Assembly: GCA_028622995.1 (NCBI GenBank) | Contig: JAJQJQ010000018.1 | Coordinates: 868,001-932,000 of the forward strand | Origin: Panagrolaimus kolymaensis | Taxonomy: Eukaryota; Nematoda; Chromadorea; Rhabditida; Panagrolaimidae | Direction: 5' to 3' | DNA length: 64,000 nt | Part shown: one piece after another, positions 58,139 to 64,000 of the stretch | Position numbering within the stretch: position 1 is the first letter of the stretch | How the letters are laid out: each line of letters begins with the position of its first letter | Notes under the pieces: generated by a model | Told to the model about the DNA's origin: nothing | Database searches by the model: none | Seen by the model: the letters and a program-made list of their open reading frames with translations, nothing else | Position numbers and translations under genes: made by a program

Positions 58139-61100
58139 AAAAGAAACAACGATGCATAATTTTTCGTCATAATCTTCCTAAAAATGCCATGACTACTTTA
58201 AACTTTTTTCTATAAAATTTTGTAATTTTTGCAAGTATGTATTTTGTTTGCTTAAAATTTGATTTCATTAGTTATTTTTTCTGAATGACTGGAAAATAAA
58301 TTTTTAATAGAAATTATTTTAGCAAAGCATGCAAAAATGAATAAGAAGCAAATTAATTTTTCTTTCTAAATTTTTTTTTTGAAGGAATAGTTTCAATTTT
58401 CTAAAGTTTTTAAAAATTATCTGCGGAATTTTTACGAATCAATTTAAAAATTTGGTGGAATCTTTCTTTATAAAAAAAACATTCATATTTGCTCGAATTT
58501 GTTCATAAAGAAAGGCATCCAATAATTTTAAAATTTTTTGGTTGTTAAAAAATTTTAATTTAATTTTAGCATAATAACTAACTGAAACTCTATAGTATAA
58601 TCTCATGTCTTTCAAATTAATAATTCATTTTATTGATTTTCAAAATCTTATCCTCTTTCATTTTGGGTTGCAACATAAAAGCTTACATCCTTATGACTTT
58701 ATAATCCATGTGTGTGATAAAATCCCTTTTTTTTCTTAATTATTATTTAAAAAAGGCAACATAGCAGCCAACAGCCATTAGTTTTAAGCCCCTTTTTGGA
58801 GCTCTCTTTTTAAAAAGACACTTACTATTACTACTTCTATACTAATACGTCATCGTAGAAGCCAGCAGCAACAACGTTCAGCCATCCTTCGTCACTCATC
58901 TCTCTCCACCTCCTTTGAAGCTAGTGTCTCTTACTTTTTTTGCCATCAAAAATGGATTTAATTGAACGTCTTTGAAGAAGATGAAGAAAAAAAGTGAGAC
59001 TTTTTTTCTTCATTTCTATTTTAGACTCTTTTTTTAACATAAAATTAAATGCAACAAAATTGTCTGACTTTTTTTGGAAAAAAAATATAAAAAAAACTTT
59101 TTCAATGAGATGTTTAATTTTTTGTTAGTAACCTTTTTAGACGCATAAAAAACTAAAGTTCATTTTCCAATGTTGTGATTTTTTAGTCTAACAAAAATGT
59201 GCTTAAAAATACAATTAAAACCAATAATAGCCCAAAATAATTGAGAGAAAAAAAAACTTCAGGTGCCAAGTTACAGACTTACATGCAAAAAAAGATTAGA
59301 ACCTAATTATTTTAGATTTATTTTTAGTTTCTTTTTTACCTTTTTTAAATTTGAAAAAAAAAATTTTATTGGCTAAAAAAGAAAATCATATGATCGAAAT
59401 TCTTTTTTTAAAAGGTAGCATTTGCGATTTGTATTTTTTCTTTCTTTCATTCTTTCCTTTTCTTTGTGAATGGCATTTTTGCGCGGTAGATGACCTTTTC
59501 TTTTTAGATTTTTTTCATTCATTTAAACGCTAAAACTAAATGTAAAATAACGTGGTTGCCGTGTGTTGGCTTCATTTACACCGGATTAAAATGTGAAAGA
59601 AAAAAAATTAGAAAGCCTTTGGTGTTTTCATTACGCACTACTCTTTTTTGTGTGTTTTATTCCTTCTTATTTCAGGACTTTTTGTCATTACTACCTTCAA
59701 TCAAAGTTACCAGCCGCAGCTGCCATAAATTTAAAGGTGAATAAATTCATACTTTTTTTTTCACGATTTTAATAACCTCTAGAAAAAGTAAGTTTCTTTA
59801 ATTACAATTTTACTTTATATTACTAAACTTTAAAGCTTTTAATCATAGTGAAATTGCCCTCATTTTATTCAGCCTACGCATGCTAAAGTTTTTTTTACTT
59901 TCATTTTTATAGAGTTTCTAAAATTAGGCTTAAAAAAAGAAGCACGTTACTTTTTATTTCCCCTTTTACAGTAGCACGGAATAACTTTGTTTTAATTAGG
60001 GCTAAAAAAAGATCATTCATTGTATACAAAATATAAAAATTTGAGGTAAAGAAAAAAAATGTCAAACGATGATGAGCAATGCTTTTATGCTTGCTTGCAT
60101 CAATAGCAGCCACGAGAACGTATCATCATCGATGAATGAATGTAAAAAAAAAGAAAAAATTTTGAAATTGAAAATAAAATAAAAAAATTAAACATCAAAA
60201 ATCTTTTTTTTATAAATGTAGCATCATTTCACACAAAAAAACGTTGAAACATTTAAAATCATTTTTTTATAATTTTTTCAATAATTTTTTGGGACGAAAC
60301 TACATTTATCTTTTTTAACTAACTTTTGACCTTTTTTGCATAAAACTGAAGTACTAGGAAGTAGAAAAAAAACGTAGTAAATTTAATGAAGCGAAGAGGA
60401 AAAAACCAAATTTTGCAAAAAATAAAATAAAAAAATAAAAAGTAAATTAATTGGGGAAAGCCATTAATTAAGCTTATTGAAGGAAAGAAACATTTTTCGA
60501 TAAATGCTAAAAGTTTTTTATTTTTTAAAGATATTAAATTTTTATATCTTTGAGATTAATTTTAGCAATTAATAAAGGTATTATTATTTTTTAAGCTCAT
60601 TGATTATTATTCTTAAAACATAATTTTAAAGCCACAATTATTTGTACATAAAAGTAAAGATTTGTTTGTATCTTTGTTTATTAATATTCTGTTTTATCTT
60701 TGATTTTTCATAGAGAATTTTTTGTACTTTTAAAATATTTCCATTAGCTTGATAAAAAAAACATCGTCAGTTGACTTCCGACGCTTTATAGTCGGTGTAT
60801 TAATGGTTTTAATCATATTGGTATGAGAAATAAAAAAACGTCTATGAAATTTTTTGTTCAAATTTAATCAATACGCGCTTAGACGTCTGTCCAGAGTTTA
60901 GAGCATTAATGTACTATAAAAAGCTTTCACATTTGCTCAAAAATTATAGAGTACATTTTTCTCTTTCTTTTTTGTTGGTCTATTTATAGAAAACTGCCAT
61001 GGCTGATTAAAGTATGGCATCGACAAAAATAATTTCATTTACCAAATTTTACCTTCATTTTATAATGTGTCTGTGTTTTGAACTCTTATGTAGACAACAA

Positions 61101-64000
61101 AATTTCAAAAAATGAATTTCATTACGGTAATTTTAATTTGCGCAAGCAATTGAGCTCTTTAAACTTTTGCAATAAAAAAAGATTGGGTTAAAAGTTTATT
61201 TTTGTTAATGTCATATTGTATTTTATTTTCACGTAAGCCTAGTAGAAAACTTCTGAAAAATGTGGGTTTTCTTTAAATCATTAAAAAAGAAGTACCTTTT
61301 TTATTTTAAAAACTTTGAAAAGTAAATCCAAAAAAAAAAGTTTCACGCCATTTCCTTGAAAGATATTTTTAAAGTTTTGAGCTTTACACATTTTTACCGA
61401 ATGTTTCTTTTTTTCTTTTTAACATTTGTTTCAAATCAGCAAAAGATAGTCAAGAACCATCAACCATTTTTTTGCTTCACAAAGCTTTCTAAAAATAAAA
61501 TCGTTTATTGATCCATTAAACATAGCAGGAAAAAAAGTTGTGATTTTCTTAAACTTTTTTTTTCAATCGCTAGCTTTCATCTTTAGGTTCATCATTTTAA
61601 AACAGCAGTTGCCCCCATGAGAGAGAAAGGGAAGATTTTTAAGAGTTGTGATTGATCGCTTTTTCATTTTTTTGTTTGAGTTCAATCACGTGTCGCATAC
61701 TTTTTGCCATTTTTTTTCTTCCAAGTTTTTCAACATCACTGCAGCAGCAGTAATTTCGGAACTTTTTTTGCTAGTTCATTAAATTTTTTTATTTTACTAC
61801 GTGACTCTTATCATTGAAGGTATCAACGACGAAGAGTCTAATTTCAAGAACCCTTCTTTCCATATTAAAAAAAAATTGTCTGTGTGAAAACTTTCAGTTT
61901 TTTCTGTTTCTTTCCAGTTATAATCTGGTCAAAGTTAAAATAATTTTTTTTGATTTTGCGCAAAAAAAAGAGTTGATAAATTGTCATTTAAAACATGGGT
62001 GATGGATGGCGTAGTTTTCCATTTTTTTCATAAAGCATCATTTTTTTATTATAAAACTTTCTTCTCCATCGTCATGAATGGAAAAAAAAACCCTTTATTT
62101 TTTGTTGATACTCGATTTTCTCCCCCAAAATAAAAAAAAAATCAATTTAAAACTGAAACGAATGACTTTTTTTGGAGTTTTTTTTTTTGCAAAAAATAAA
62201 AATGGAGGAAGTCTGAAAACAAAGAGGAAGACTTTTTATTTTATTTTCTGACGTTAAACAAGTGTAACCATGATGATATTTTTGAATAATGATGATATTC
62301 TATTAATCTATTTGAACAGCTAAAAAGTCTGGAGTCTTTTTTTAAATTTCATCCATGTTGTCGCCTTCTTTTCTTCATCAATAATATCAACATGGGATTG
62401 TCCTTTAAAAAATTCCACAAATTCTAATTTTGCTTTTACAGTTCTATTTTTTTCCACTACAGTTTCTGTTACTAAAATAATTTTATAAGATACTTAAAGG
62501 CTAACATTTTTTAAACACTTTTTTTCTACAACATTTAAATCAGAAAATCCCTTCGTTGTTGCAGAAACATATAAGATTAAATATGTATATGTTCAATTTT
62601 TAACTCTCAAAAAGCTTTTTATTTTTGATTTGACTAATCTTTAATCTATTCATCAACAAAAAAGCATTTTCATCTTTTTCTAAACAGCTGCGTTTTTTTT
62701 ATCATTTTTTATTTTCTTGCTTTCTTTCTTCTTTCATTCTTTTGTTCAGTAATTTGCAACTTATAATGATAGTTGACGTGAACAAAAACCTTGAAACCTT
62801 TAGAATGGCCGTCAAAAAAAAAATAATGGAGAGAGTAAGTTTTTGGCTGAATAGAAAAAAGATAGTTAGTTAATGACTGATTATTATTCAATGCTAGGTT
62901 TTTGAACAGCAGCCTTAAACTTTTGAGAGTTAATTTTTTTTTTGCAATTTTTTTTCAAGACATTTTTCTTTCAGATTTATTAATTCTTAGTCCTGATTTT
63001 TAATTCTTTTTGTAGATTTTTTTAAATATCTTTCTTTATATTTTTTATTTAATACCCACGTATTTTTTGTTTCTATTTTTGTTTGCTACGACCTTTGAGC
63101 AATTTATCCAAAATATCCTTCCAAAGAACGCTTTTTATTTGGTACTGTATGGTTTCAATTTAAAGCATAAAGAATCAAAAATCTTTATGACTTTTTTCGC
63201 TGTAAAATGTTTTTTGTTGTTATTTGTTTCTGCTCTTCTTTTTTTTTTGCAAGCAACTGACTGCATTGAAAAAAAAATTGCTAGAATAATGGCGGTAGTT
63301 TCCCTCTTTTAACATTTTACTTTCTCTTCTCTCTTCTCTATCTATCTCTGTTTTGCAGAGTCAGTCAGGATGCAGCAGTAAGCAAGCATAGCTTCATCAC
63401 GCCTCTTTTTTTCTTTGTCTTGGTTGCGTTTAAAACGCACGTGGTGGCGTTAAAAAAAGAAGCGCGCGCACTTTTTATTCTTCTTTTTGCCGCCAGCTGG
63501 CGACTTTCCTGTCTTATGTTTTTTAGGCATTTTTTTTTGCTTTGCTTTGATATCTTTTTTTTCTTTCCTAAATAGCAACATTCTTCATTATTTCTTCTTT
63601 TTTTGCGATGGTTTGTGCTTTTTTTTTCAGCGCCAAAAAAATATTTATAGCTGCTTTTTTTGTAAAAAATGTTACAAAACTTCAAGAAAAAAAGAATTTT
63701 TACTGTAATTTTTTATTAGGGGGAAATCTAAAAATGTTTTAAAGCATCTGCTGACCTGATATCTTCAGCAACATACATGTTATGTTGTATGTGTGCGTCC
63801 GATGTGACTGCTGACCTTTGAATTATCTAGCGAAGTGCCAAACTAAGCTTGCTTCTGTTGGCGGGACTTTGACTGACTACTTTTTCTATTCTTGCTCTCT
63901 TGCTTTCATGCTCCGGCGTCGTCGACGGCGTTGACATAACTATCATGAAATATAAGCAATTCAGTCAGCTTTTTTTTCTTTGACCAATTTTTCAATTGCT
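58139..64000. other. 5.9-kb non-coding stretch at the right edge
   Basis: Dense in A/T tracts, with poly-T runs up to about ten. Open frames are low-complexity. GCTTGCTTG and TCAGTCAG motifs recur near 60089, 63361, 63381, 63848, 63870 and 63961. It resembles the non-coding flank of the zinc-finger gene and may be regulatory DNA of a gene beyond the edge. No RNA gene or transposon was recognised. Confidence 0.5.

Noticed and set aside
63067..63708. Three overlapping frames at the right edge
   Set aside because: Poly-T/poly-A derived; the minus-strand one is Lys/Ser-rich without recognisable features.
1..64000. tRNA genes, spliced-leader genes and CRISPR-like spaced repeats
   Set aside because: Scanning for B-box GGTTCGAAT-like strings, SL1-like leaders and regularly spaced repeats by eye found none; a tRNAscan or covariance search would be needed to exclude them.

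Overview
The window looks like a piece of a compact, AT-rich invertebrate nuclear genome, most likely a nematode. Coding exons are split by many very short introns (mostly about 45 to 70 bases) with GTAAG/GTTAG donors and T-rich ...TTTAG or ...TTCAG acceptors. The gene content is animal: Rab GTPase, LEM-domain nuclear envelope protein, NPRL3 and WDR24, WAPL, innexin, copine, SLC1 transporter. Several genes point to nematodes: a C2H2 protein resembling LSY-2, a secreted BPI/LBP protein resembling NRF-5, and receptor-kinase-like proteins with private ectodomains. Which nematode it is cannot be settled from the sequence alone. No rRNA, tRNA, transposon or CRISPR array was recognised by eye.

Layout. 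1-722 (minus): a TMEM167/Kish gene followed almost without spacing by POP7/Rpp20. 1032-1707 (plus): a Rab19/43-like GTPase. 2098-4710 (minus): a Lys-rich protein and NPRL3. 5033-6121 (plus): LEM-2. 6122-19295: mostly non-coding, around a minus-strand zinc-finger gene (10108-13092). 19296-31000: WDR24 (plus), then F-box, receptor pseudokinase and SLC1 genes (all minus). 31435-38367 (plus): a coiled-coil tail-anchored protein, a BPI/LBP protein and a GH5 glucanase. 39117-49000: a secreted Cys-rich protein (minus), WAPL (plus), a four-TM protein (minus), an inactive-looking phospholipase B (plus) and a copine (minus). 49735-58138 (plus): an inactive-looking M3 peptidase, a small Ser/Arg-rich protein and an innexin. 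58139-64000: non-coding.

How the genes relate. NPRL3 belongs to GATOR1 and WDR24 to GATOR2, the inhibitory and activating arms of amino-acid signalling to TORC1; they lie about 15 kb apart. Three genes keep an enzyme fold but have lost catalytic residues (receptor kinase, GDSL phospholipase, M3 peptidase). The SLC1 and Rab genes also depart from family signatures. A GH5 exo-beta-1,3-glucanase of fungal/oomycete type sits among animal genes and has a short host-like intron, which suggests an old horizontal transfer. The most unusual local arrangement is Kish-POP7: 7 bases separate the stop of one from the start of the next, and the Kish start position carries CTG instead of ATG.
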